A stretch of DNA of 35,210 nucleotides, from positions 1 to 35,210 of IMG/VR virus record IMGVR_UViG_3300022200_000171. One strand, given 5' to 3'. The DNA comes from a virus. The notes beneath the pieces are model-generated. The model saw nothing but the letters and a program-made list of their open reading frames with translations. It was not told the origin of the DNA and searched no databases. Shown here one piece after another: positions 24,565-30,982 of this stretch. Within the stretch, counting starts at the first letter, position 1. The number at the start of each line of letters is the position of its first letter. A program made the translations under genes and the position numbers.

Positions 24565-25006
24565 ATACAGTGATAAGCTCTGCCCTACTCACTGGTATGT
24601 GGAAGAACTTCTCCCCCTTTATTATGTTCCTGCCCTTGGCTTCTCTCAGACGACTCGGTGTTAGCTCACTGTCCTTGATCCTCCAGCACTGCTTCATGTC
24701 TGACCGGAAGATATAGAAGTTAAGAACCTCTTTCTCATGTAGCTTCAGAAGTCTGGCCTTACGTTCTGGGATACGGATTTCTTCCCAGTGCTCAGGCCAA
24801 TCTCCTTTCCACGCAAGCTTTATCTCTGCTTCACTGAAGTACTCGATACCAGCCTTGGAAGAATGTATATCAACCTTGTAGTTTTCCTTGGCGTTGATGA
24901 TGGTGTGGCCCCGGCCAACAAGAAGTTTGGTTAGTACTTCCTTTGCCGGTCCATCACACAGATCATAGGCTTGTCTACTGAATGGCTTTTTGACCACACC
25001 AACCAT
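24563..25006 (-). CDS. Putative PD-(D/E)XK nuclease-like protein
   Basis: The 147-aa product has GGAGG ten bases upstream of its ATG and is the last gene of the leftward arm. Residues 40-63 contain D46 (YKVDIHSS) and E61-I-K63 in SEAEIKLAWKGDW, a spacing that fits the D...(D/E)-x-K core of restriction-endonuclease-like folds, followed by IRIPERKARLLKL and a strand LNFYIFRSDMKQCW. Phage proteins of this pattern are known to me only as hypothetical. If the core is real it may process or degrade DNA; otherwise function is unknown. It is convergent with the 41-aa gene and shares its terminator. Confidence 0.6.
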   Translation of the reverse strand: MVGVVKKPFSRQAYDLCDGPAKEVLTKLLVGRGHTIINAKENYKVDIHSSKAGIEYFSEAEIKLAWKGDWPEHWEEIRIPERKARLLKLHEKEVLNFYIFRSDMKQCWRIKDSELTPSRLREAKGRNIIKGEKFFHIPVSRAELITV

Positions 25007-25007
25007 G

Positions 25008-25097
25008 TTAACCTCCGACTACATCTTTAATAACAAGAAGGGTAATGACACCCAAAAAGATGTACGGAATGTACTTCTTTAGTTTTTCCATGTCCAT
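25008..25097 (-). CDS. 29-aa single-pass membrane micro-protein
   Basis: ATG at 25097 has an ideal AAGGAG site 7 bases upstream, overlapping the RNR stop region. The 29 residues are MDMEKLKKYIPYIFLGVITL then a hydrophobic end and KDVVGG: one membrane span with a positively charged N-terminus. It fills the 102-base space between RNR and the next gene, and its last bases (GGAGGT) supply that gene's ribosome-binding site. Function is unknown. Confidence 0.6.
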   Translation of the reverse strand: MDMEKLKKYIPYIFLGVITLLVIKDVVGG

Positions 25098-25108
25098 TTT
25101 TTTTCTCC

Positions 25109-27004
25109 TTAGCTAAGGTCCACGATTTCACAGACCTCACCACTACAGGCATAGGTCTGGCTTGACTTGGTAGTGTCTTCCTTTTCATACTCGGATAGAC
25201 GACCCCAGTCAACGCTGGTCGGCATCTTTGCCAACATTTCTTCGTACTGCTCTTTAGTACATTCTTGATACGGTGCCTGTTGATACACATGGTCTGAGTA
25301 GGGCAGGAAGGAAACACCAGACATATCGTCAAAGTGTTTGTAGACAAAGCTACCTACTTCCAACCATTCATCATCCCTTACAGACACAGTAATCGAAGGC
25401 TTGTGTTCACACCAATGATGTTGGTAGATAAGCCACAACTCAAGCTGGTCAAGGGCAGTCGTATCCTTTCTTGTACGGCCAAGAGGGGAGGCAATGGGGA
25501 AAGAGAAAACAGTAGTCGTCTCTTCCTTACCAAGGGCAGGTTCACTAGGGATACCAGTGTCTTTCATAAACTGCGTCAGTGGGTCTTTGTTGTCCCCCCT
25601 TACAGTACGGATGTAGTACTCAGAGTGTCGAGGATGAATACCAGAGGCACTGTCAACAAGTTGTGACACAGTACCACTGGGCTTGACACAGGTTATAGCA
25701 GTGCTTGGCTTAATGTCAAGACGACTAGCCCACTCAGCATTAGTATCAATAGCCACTTTTCGAAGGTGCTCAAGGGTTTTCTCCAGTCCTGCATTTGCCT
25801 TAGTCATCAGTGGGTTGTCCATGATACCAGTCAGGGATACACCGAGTAGACGTTCTTCTTCAGTATTAGTCTGCCAGATTTTTCGTAGGTATGGAAACTT
25901 CGTGTAGCTTGATTGTATTGTCCCCAACACTGTTGCAAGCCGTACCTTTCGTTCAAGGTCTTCAATTATGTCTCCAGATCGGATGACTACTTCCGTAAGA
26001 TTGCAGAACTGATACGGTCTAAGGATGATTTCAGAGCATGGATTAGTTCCAAACTCCCACTCAGTATCTCGTCGTCCATTCTTTGCCGCCTGTTTCTTTG
26101 ATGCTTGTCTGCTGAAGATGCCTCGTTCACCTGACTTGCTTTCGATAAGGGCAAGCCACTCCCGCATGAAAGTTTCAGCATCAGGCTTCTCAGTGTAGCA
26201 GGCAGAGTTGTTGGCCAGCGCCCTGAACCCAGTGCCTTCCCACCAGTTGCCTGACTTGGCATGTCTCATACGATCATCAGACAGGTTGGACAGGGAGATC
26301 ATGGCAGACCTACGGACACCACCAACAACAACAACGTCACCTATCTTGCACATCAAGTCATGACACTCAATGCTGTTAAGCTTTCGTCCTTGAGCACCCT
26401 TGAATACACCTACGGCAAAGTTGAACAGCTCGACAAGAGGTCCGGGACCAGAGGCTCGTCCACCAAAGGTCTTCAGCCTGGCACCGGCAGGACGAACAGC
26501 AGAGACATCCCACTTGGGAATCTCACCAGACCACAGGAGAGCAAGTACTTGACGAAGAGCCTTAGCCCACCCCTCTTTACTGTCCTTGACGACAACTGTT
26601 GTATCACTGACGAACAGTTGGGGGACTTCAGGAAGCTTGGAAATGAACTGCCTCTCAACAGAGAAGCCGACACCAGTACCACAGAGGAGAATGAACATCG
26701 CCTCATCGAAGGACTTAGGGTCATCTACGGGTAAGTAACTACAGTTGTACCCACAGGTATTGTCTCTGTGCAGTGCCTTACCAGCAGTCATTAAAGCCCT
26801 CATGGAAGGCATAACCTCTAGGCTGATGATGGCCTCTTTCAGTTCATCAACCACTGGATCATCGACAGATGGGGTCAGTATATTGGACACATACCTCTCT
26901 ACTGTTTCCTCCCAAGTCTCTCTACGTTGTTCATCTTCAAGCCACCGAGAGTAACGAGAGGTGGCAATAAAGTGTTGGTAATCAGTTGGTAGGTAGTTGC
27001 TCAT
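25109..27004 (-). CDS. nrdJ: Class II (adenosylcobalamin-dependent) ribonucleotide reductase, monomeric type
   Basis: The 631-aa enzyme reduces ribonucleotides to deoxyribonucleotides using a radical from coenzyme B12, supplying dNTPs for phage DNA. Key residues are visible: NTCGYNCSY near 83-90 (first redox Cys), NPCSEI with radical Cys C323 and E325, and C334 in YQFCNL. The spacing C323/C334 equals that of C408/C419 in the Lactobacillus leichmannii triphosphate reductase. CVKPSGTVSQLVDSASGIHP forms the phosphate/active-site loop, and the C-terminal CSGEVC (C620, C625) is the disulphide relay. It is shorter than the 739-aa Lactobacillus enzyme. B12-dependent RNR is a hallmark of cobaviruses; the phage would depend on cobalamin in its host. 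Confidence 0.95.
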   Translation of the reverse strand: MSNYLPTDYQHFIATSRYSRWLEDEQRRETWEETVERYVSNILTPSVDDPVVDELKEAIISLEVMPSMRALMTAGKALHRDNTCGYNCSYLPVDDPKSFDEAMFILLCGTGVGFSVERQFISKLPEVPQLFVSDTTVVVKDSKEGWAKALRQVLALLWSGEIPKWDVSAVRPAGARLKTFGGRASGPGPLVELFNFAVGVFKGAQGRKLNSIECHDLMCKIGDVVVVGGVRRSAMISLSNLSDDRMRHAKSGNWWEGTGFRALANNSACYTEKPDAETFMREWLALIESKSGERGIFSRQASKKQAAKNGRRDTEWEFGTNPCSEIILRPYQFCNLTEVVIRSGDIIEDLERKVRLATVLGTIQSSYTKFPYLRKIWQTNTEEERLLGVSLTGIMDNPLMTKANAGLEKTLEHLRKVAIDTNAEWASRLDIKPSTAITCVKPSGTVSQLVDSASGIHPRHSEYYIRTVRGDNKDPLTQFMKDTGIPSEPALGKEETTTVFSFPIASPLGRTRKDTTALDQLELWLIYQHHWCEHKPSITVSVRDDEWLEVGSFVYKHFDDMSGVSFLPYSDHVYQQAPYQECTKEQYEEMLAKMPTSVDWGRLSEYEKEDTTKSSQTYACSGEVCEIVDLS

Positions 27005-27006
27005 GG

Positions 27007-27126
27007 TCAGTCTTTCTTCTTGCTTACAAAGTTTCGGATAGTTTCAGCAGCTTCCCAACCAAACCTAAAACCAAAGCCAGCTATGATCCAGCCGGGGACA
27101 TCTTGAATAAGAGTTGTATTTTCCAT
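27007..27126 (-). CDS. 39-aa micro-protein between MazG and RNR
   Basis: The ATG at 27126 overlaps the MazG stop (TAATG) and the TGA at 27007-27009 ends two bases before the RNR start. The product begins MENTTLIQDVPGWIIAGFGF, continues RFGWEAAETIRN and ends FVSKKKD: a short amphipathic or membrane-associating helix with a basic tail. Perfect packing between two real genes supports coding. Function is unknown. Confidence 0.6.
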   Translation of the reverse strand: MENTTLIQDVPGWIIAGFGFRFGWEAAETIRNFVSKKKD

Positions 27127-27488
27127 TATCGTTTATCTCCACTACCGCCTAGAGTTCCTCGTTCCATCCTGTCGTAAAGCTTCTCAAGGTTCCTCTTTGC
27201 TACGTCACCCATATCAATATTGAGGTCTCGACACAAGGCCGAGATGTACCAGAGTACGTCACCAAGCTCATCAGCAATAGCTGACCTGTCAAGTTTAGTG
27301 CTATCCCTGAGAAGTTTCTTTACCTTGTTAGCAACCTCTCCTGCCTCACCGGCAAGGCCAAGGGCAGGATACAGTATTTGATAAGCCATAGAGTAGATGG
27401 CAGTCCTTGATGCTTTTCTTTGGTAGTCATTAAAGGACAGGCTGTCCCCGTAGTAACCAAACCCCTCCAAGTCGTCTTCATTAATCAT
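27126..27488 (-). CDS. mazG: MazG-type nucleotide pyrophosphohydrolase
   Basis: The 120-aa protein has the MazG/all-alpha NTP pyrophosphohydrolase signature: GLAGEAGEVANKV with E48 and E51, then IADELGDVLWYISAL with E74 and D77, which together bind magnesium. Such enzymes hydrolyse nucleoside triphosphates to monophosphates. In phages they have been proposed to act on (p)ppGpp or, from cyanophage work, to prefer GTP/dGTP and so feed the dNTP pool. It sits in the RNR-ThyX nucleotide cluster and is coupled to neighbours by an 8-base overlap upstream and TAATG downstream. Confidence 0.88.
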   Translation of the reverse strand: MINEDDLEGFGYYGDSLSFNDYQRKASRTAIYSMAYQILYPALGLAGEAGEVANKVKKLLRDSTKLDRSAIADELGDVLWYISALCRDLNIDMGDVAKRNLEKLYDRMERGTLGGSGDKR

Positions 27489-27663
27489 TATCTAGCTCCC
27501 AGATAGTTTCTTCTGCGTCGGAATAGAAATAGTCTTCTGTATCAAGAAGACCAGCATTGACTAGATGTTTGATAACATCTTCTTCTGTCAGGTCGTTCTG
27601 CTCCATGAGAAGCTCAAGCCCATAGTTGTTCACCAAGGCATCAATCATGTCTTCAAACATCAT
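27481..27663 (-). CDS. Small acidic protein of unknown function
   Basis: The ATG pair at 27663/27660 is preferred over an in-frame TTG at 27678; the product is about 60 aa. It is very acidic (MMFEDMIDALVNNYGLELL, then DLTEEDVIKHLVNAGL, ending in a Glu/Asp-rich tail) and largely helical. Strong negative charge could make it a DNA mimic or a partner-binding adaptor, but there is no direct evidence. It overlaps both neighbours by a few bases. Confidence 0.6.
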   Translation of the reverse strand: MMFEDMIDALVNNYGLELLMEQNDLTEEDVIKHLVNAGLLDTEDYFYSDAEETIWELDND

Positions 27664-27925
27664 GGCTGCTAACCCCAACCCTAGTGCCTACAGTGAAGGC
27701 TGTCTTTACACCAATGAGTTCAAGAGGAACAGGAAGTATACTTGTTCTGAACATCTCTGTCAACATGTCTTTCTCCTCTGCCGACTCAAATTCTAAGAAA
27801 GCTGTCACCATAAAGCCATTAATCTCGGCTTCTACTAGAGCACCCCATACTCCTTTTTCTTCTGGGTCTTCCTTTGGTGCAGTACCAGGAGTAAACCTGT
27901 GTAGCAGTACATCTTCAGCTTTCAT
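27653..27925 (-). CDS. Small alpha/beta protein of unknown function
   Basis: The 90-aa product starts in an ATGA overlap with the preceding nuclease gene. It has a strand-helix pattern (VWGALVEAEINGFMVTAFLE, then EEKDMLTEMFRTSILP) and no recognised motif or membrane span. It lies in the operon of recombination nucleases and nucleotide enzymes; nothing else indicates its role. Confidence 0.6.
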   Translation of the reverse strand: MKAEDVLLHRFTPGTAPKEDPEEKGVWGALVEAEINGFMVTAFLEFESAEEKDMLTEMFRTSILPVPLELIGVKTAFTVGTRVGVSSHDV

Positions 27926-28260
27926 TTGACCATCTCCATAAATGTGTCAAGGTCTAGCATGACCATAGGTTTCTTTCTGTTAGCCTTGAATATGACAAGA
28001 GGTTTTGTTCCCTTCTCTGTGTTAGCCGAAGCCTGTTCATAGAACGAGTAGACGGCTATCTTAGCCAGAGACTTACACTCAATAGAGAAGGGAAACAACT
28101 TCCTAGCTTTTGACGACAGCTTTACATCACAGCCTGTCTCACCCATGATAGCACTACGAACATCTGTCTCTGCCTCAAGGGTCGGGAACTTCTCTAGTAT
28201 CTTGTCTCTGACAAGCTGCTGAAGTTTCCGACCCTTTGCCTTTGCACTAGAAGGCCGCAT
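27922..28260 (-). CDS. PD-(D/E)XK nuclease, probable Holliday-junction resolvase
   Basis: ATG 28260 (AGAGG seven bases upstream, 112 aa) is preferred to a GTG at 28287 that would overlap the previous gene by 41 bases. The N-terminus AKAKGRKLQQLVRDKILE and the core GCDVKLS (D45) followed by FSIECKSL (E61-C-K63) form a PD-(D/E)XK active site like those of archaeal Hjc-type resolvases and the T7 endonuclease I group. It would resolve branched replication and recombination intermediates before packaging; SIO1-type phages are also reported to encode an endodeoxyribonuclease I. It follows the Cas4/RecB-like exonuclease gene with a 14-base overlap. Confidence 0.8.
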   Translation of the reverse strand: MRPSSAKAKGRKLQQLVRDKILEKFPTLEAETDVRSAIMGETGCDVKLSSKARKLFPFSIECKSLAKIAVYSFYEQASANTEKGTKPLVIFKANRKKPMVMLDLDTFMEMVK

Positions 28261-29107
28261 CAGTAACCTCTGGTACGTTAGGCTCACTAACTACATCAAC
28301 CAGATAGACAGGGCCATTGCTATACTGGAACACCCTCATCTCAGGCCAGCAGGTTTTCTTATGTCCACAGAAAGTACAGGAAGTACACAGCTTTGTATTA
28401 GGTGATGTCTTGCTCATGGGTACAGTAGCAAGACGGTCAGGCATCTTGTCACTTTTAACCATAGCCCTGACTTTGGAAATCTCTTGAGGCTTTTCTTCAA
28501 GAGTGTTCGAGAAGTCATGGATGTCTAAGCAGATTTCCCCAGAGACCTTGTTGATTACAAGAAAAGCTCCACGGTTTTTGTCGGTTACAAGTGGGTCATT
28601 CTTTGCTGCATAAACATAGGAAGATAACTGACTGAGGTACCCGAAAGAATCCTCTTGGTGCAGAGTACCTTCTACAAACTTCTTGAAGGAGTAGGGTGAT
28701 GCAGTCTTGACATCAACTGTCATACCGTCAATAACACAGTCCCTATGACCCCTGACCCCATCGACAACAAGTTCGTCTTGTTGACCTACAACACTATGTC
28801 CAGCAGCCGAAGCAAGACTTAGCACAAGCTCTTCAACCATATCGCCATAGAAGAACTTCAACAGGTCTGGCCCAGATACTTCTTCCTCAGGATCAACACC
28901 GTTGATACGGAGCCAGAGTTTACGTTCACAGCTAGAACCTACTGAAGAAAGTGACAGGTACCTACGAGGCTTGTTTTGTTTAGAAAACCTACGGTTAGAA
29001 CTGAAAGCAATAGCTTCCCCCAAGAAAGAACCGTTGTTCCCAGACCATCCGTTGCCGCCTTTAAGTACACTATAAATGTCTTCTACTAGGGTGTCGATTG
29101 TCTTCAT
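28247..29107 (-). CDS. Cas4/RecB-like PD-(D/E)XK exonuclease with Fe-S cysteines
   Basis: The start at ATG 29107 forms an ATGA overlap with the DUF3310-like gene's stop and has GGGAG upstream; 29122 would add five residues. The 286-aa protein has a first cysteine in GSSCERKLWL (C60), a nuclease core with GHRDCVID (D123) and TVDVKTAS (D132, K134), a QLSSYVYA helix, and a C-terminal cysteine cluster CTSCTFCGHKKTC (C241, C244, C247, C253). Cas4/AddB-type nucleases hold a 4Fe-4S cluster between one N-terminal and three C-terminal cysteines. It probably resects or degrades DNA ends (T7 gp6-like job). There is no cas1/cas2, so no CRISPR adaptation role is implied. Confidence 0.85.
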   Translation of the reverse strand: MKTIDTLVEDIYSVLKGGNGWSGNNGSFLGEAIAFSSNRRFSKQNKPRRYLSLSSVGSSCERKLWLRINGVDPEEEVSGPDLLKFFYGDMVEELVLSLASAAGHSVVGQQDELVVDGVRGHRDCVIDGMTVDVKTASPYSFKKFVEGTLHQEDSFGYLSQLSSYVYAAKNDPLVTDKNRGAFLVINKVSGEICLDIHDFSNTLEEKPQEISKVRAMVKSDKMPDRLATVPMSKTSPNTKLCTSCTFCGHKKTCWPEMRVFQYSNGPVYLVDVVSEPNVPEVTDAAF

Positions 29108-29334
29108 TGTTTGTACTCCCATATCAGTCGATCAAGATACCACTGTGCTTTCTTCAAGTCTTCTAATGGTTTACCTTTGTACCTGAACCGATGCAAGTAC
29201 TTTTTTACATTCCCCTCAAGATACCCCATAAACATAAGAGTATCCATATTGCTTTTCAAATAGTCGATACACTCAATACTTCCGTTGTTGTAATGAGGCG
29301 GCTTGTTTACGACATCTTCCTCTGGTTCATGCAT
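29104..29334 (-). CDS. DUF3310-like small protein
   Basis: The 76-aa protein has the DUF3310 pattern: DVVNKPPHYNNGSIECIDYL at the N-terminus, GYLEGNVKKYLHRFRYKGKP in the middle and DLKKAQWYLDRLIWEY at the end. The family is widespread in phages and often lies among nucleotide-metabolism genes; biochemical function is not established. It is coupled by overlaps to both neighbours. Confidence 0.88.
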   Translation of the reverse strand: MHEPEEDVVNKPPHYNNGSIECIDYLKSNMDTLMFMGYLEGNVKKYLHRFRYKGKPLEDLKKAQWYLDRLIWEYKQ

Positions 29335-29521
29335 CTTCTTCTCCTATTAAGTAGCCTTCTATCTCCAGGTCTTGGAGTCTGTCACACCAGTCTTCAAGTA
29401 TCTGATCGGGGTCATCTGCCCATAAGATGATACCAAACTTCTTGTCATCTTTAAACCCTGAGAGATTGATATTTAAGAATCAAACCTGGCTCGTTGTTCA
29501 GTCATCGCTTGTTAGGCTCAT
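29327..29521 (-). pseudogene. Interrupted small ORF between membrane protein and DUF3310 gene
   Basis: A frame beginning at ATG 29521 (ATGA-coupled to the preceding membrane gene) and ending at TGA 29327-29329 (overlapping the DUF3310 start) spans exactly 65 codons but has in-frame TGA at codons 8 and 14. The 50-codon remainder looks like real protein (INLSGFKDDKKFGIILWADD, QILEDWCDRLQDLEIEGYLI). Alternatively an ATG at 29505 in another frame gives MTEQRARFDS and stops just where a -1 shift would join the same remainder. Either way the gene appears frameshifted, interrupted or recoded. Function is unknown. Confidence 0.5.
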
Positions 29522-29661
29522 CTGTTTAACATCCTTGCACAGGTAAAGAAACTATTTTCTTCCAAACAGTCACCCCAAATATAAACCGTATACCATACAA
29601 TTAGTAATACGGCTAATACGGCCAATAAGAATATTGCAGTAGACTTTAGTACTTGTTTCAT
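29518..29661 (-). CDS. 47-aa single-pass membrane protein
   Basis: ATG 29661 overlaps the ThyX stop (TAATG) and has GGAAGGAG upstream. The product starts MKQVLKSTAIFLLAVLAVLL and continues IVWYTVYIW, one strong membrane segment (residues 9-29), then a short polar tail with two cysteines (about 32 and 41: DCLEENSFFTC) that could form a disulphide outside the membrane. Function is unknown. Confidence 0.62.
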   Translation of the reverse strand: MKQVLKSTAIFLLAVLAVLLIVWYTVYIWGDCLEENSFFTCARMLNR

Positions 29662-30380
29662 TACTTATCTCCTTCCGTTACAAGGCTTGCCCACGACACA
29701 GGGAACAACTCAGCCATCTTCTCACTGATCTGTTGTGCTACCAGTCGGGTCTCATACTGGGTATCGGGCTTAAGCCTCAAGCTGCACATATCTGCAAACG
29801 CATCAAGGCTACCACTCCAGTACCACTCGGTCATTGTGGACTGAGGTAAGACCATACGTGCTTGCTCAGGTGCTACTCCTGCTGTAATCATATCACGGTA
29901 GAGGTCTAGGGTGTGCATCTGGTGTTTGAATACACCGTCATTTACAGTCTGTTCTCCGAATCCCTGCATACGCAAAAAATCTACAGTGGTGTCAGAGGAG
30001 CCTTGCTTCTTATTCTTAGCTTTACCACGCCACACTTTAGGTACATAGAACTCAGGCTCTTCGTCTACATACCTACGACTGATCTCATTCCACCGCAGGA
30101 ACTTGTGCTTCACTAGCTGTCGAGCTACAAAGATAGGAGCCTTGACGTGGAAGGAAGCAAAGCAGTGGCCGAAGGGGCTGATGTGCCCGTGGTTGGCTAG
30201 GTAACTGATTAGATTTGCGTCCCGCTGGGAAACAACAGGAATGTCACCCGACCAATCACCCATTTCTACCCATCGTATCTCTTCACAATGTGATTTCTTA
30301 CCAAAGCTAACTCGTGCTGCATTTACGACAGACAAGTCTGACCCCATGTGGTCAAGATAGGTTACTTTGATCTGAGACAT
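29661..30380 (-). CDS. thyX: Flavin-dependent thymidylate synthase
   Basis: The 239-aa enzyme makes dTMP from dUMP using methylene-tetrahydrofolate and FADH2. The signature loop is RQLVKHKFLRWNEISRRY: K91-H92-K93 followed by seven residues and S101, a conservative variant of the classical R-H-R-x7-S motif, followed by the conserved RRYVDEEPEFY. NHGHISPFGHCFASFHVKAP upstream forms the flavin-binding region. Start ATG 30380 has AAGGA upstream. It works with the class II RNR and MazG in dNTP supply; ThyX with B12-dependent RNR is characteristic of SIO1/cobavirus-type phages. Confidence 0.93.
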   Translation of the reverse strand: MSQIKVTYLDHMGSDLSVVNAARVSFGKKSHCEEIRWVEMGDWSGDIPVVSQRDANLISYLANHGHISPFGHCFASFHVKAPIFVARQLVKHKFLRWNEISRRYVDEEPEFYVPKVWRGKAKNKKQGSSDTTVDFLRMQGFGEQTVNDGVFKHQMHTLDLYRDMITAGVAPEQARMVLPQSTMTEWYWSGSLDAFADMCSLRLKPDTQYETRLVAQQISEKMAELFPVSWASLVTEGDK

Positions 30381-30462
30381 TCTTTTGTTTCCTTGGTATG
30401 GTTTTCTTTTTGTTTGGTATAACCTGTGGGCGATACTTGGGTTGTCTCAAGTCCTTAGCCAT
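30352..30462 (-). CDS. 36-aa basic micro-protein overlapping thyX
   Basis: The ATG at 30462 opens a frame starting MAKDLRQPKYRPQVIPNKKK and ending KNVSDQSNLS. Short proteins of the M-A-x-D-L-R-x-P-K-Y-R type, Lys/Arg-rich, are common in phage genomes. AGGA lies 11 bases upstream. The last 29 bases overlap thyX in another frame. It accounts for most of the 120-base gap between thyX and the ssDNA-binding gene. Function is unknown. Confidence 0.5.
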   Translation of the reverse strand: MAKDLRQPKYRPQVIPNKKKTIPRKQKNVSDQSNLS

Positions 30463-30500
30463 AGGGTTTGGTTTCCTAGTACCGCCCACAACACCATTCC

Positions 30501-30968
30501 TTACGCAGCCTCAGACTCGAAAGCAATATGCTCAAGAACCTGAACCTTAGTCAGTGTAGTACGGCAACCTGTGGTACCGTCCGGTGCCTTGAAGAAGGAG
30601 AGGAGATTGGTGAGGACACAGACAGAACCGTTACCAATAAACTCACCATACCAAGGGTTGCCATCAGCATCTACAAGTTCTGGGGCACCAGATGCAGCCT
30701 CGACAAGTTCACCCTTGCCGTTAGTTACCCGGTTCTTGCGGACGAATTTGAGTACGATACGTCCATCCATGAGGTGTTTCTGGACAGGACGTTTCTGACT
30801 ACCAGCCTCCTTGAGCTTGGCAAACTCTTCCTTGCTCAACTCTTGGTCAATAGTGAAGGCACCATCGAAAGCCTCATAGGCTCCGAGGTATCCCATTTCT
30901 TCCTGACCAGGCATGACCTTAGCCCAAAAGACCGGACCAACAGTAGTGACAGACTTAAACTTTGACAT
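30501..30968 (-). CDS. Single-stranded DNA-binding protein, T7 gp2.5-like
   Basis: The 155-aa protein begins VGPVFWAKVM and has an OB-fold-like layout: DGRIVLKFVRKNRVTNGKGE, then GAPELVDADGNPWYGEFIGN and GSVCVLTNLLSFFKAPDG, ending TKVQVLEHIAFESEAA. The I-G-N-G-S-x-x-x-V strand and the final L-x-x-V-Q-V-L strand match gp2.5-type proteins, which coat ssDNA and recruit polymerase and helicase. It lies directly after the polymerase gene. The long acidic C-terminal tail of T7 gp2.5 is absent; only a few acidic residues remain. The assignment is from pattern and position. Confidence 0.7.
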   Translation of the reverse strand: MSKFKSVTTVGPVFWAKVMPGQEEMGYLGAYEAFDGAFTIDQELSKEEFAKLKEAGSQKRPVQKHLMDGRIVLKFVRKNRVTNGKGELVEAASGAPELVDADGNPWYGEFIGNGSVCVLTNLLSFFKAPDGTTGCRTTLTKVQVLEHIAFESEAA

Positions 30969-30982
30969 TTCGTTTTTCCTTT

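Noticed and set aside
26261-26734. 157-aa plus-strand ORF inside the RNR gene
   Set aside because: Antisense to conserved RNR motifs, with no start signal or domain.
28247-29107. CRISPR adaptation gene cas4
   Set aside because: No cas1, cas2 or array nearby; the gene sits in a phage replication/recombination operon.
29327-29521. Global TGA-to-Trp recoding
   Set aside because: TGA ends many well-supported genes (primase, MazG neighbours, DUF3310-like), so a genome-wide code change is excluded; only local recoding remains possible.
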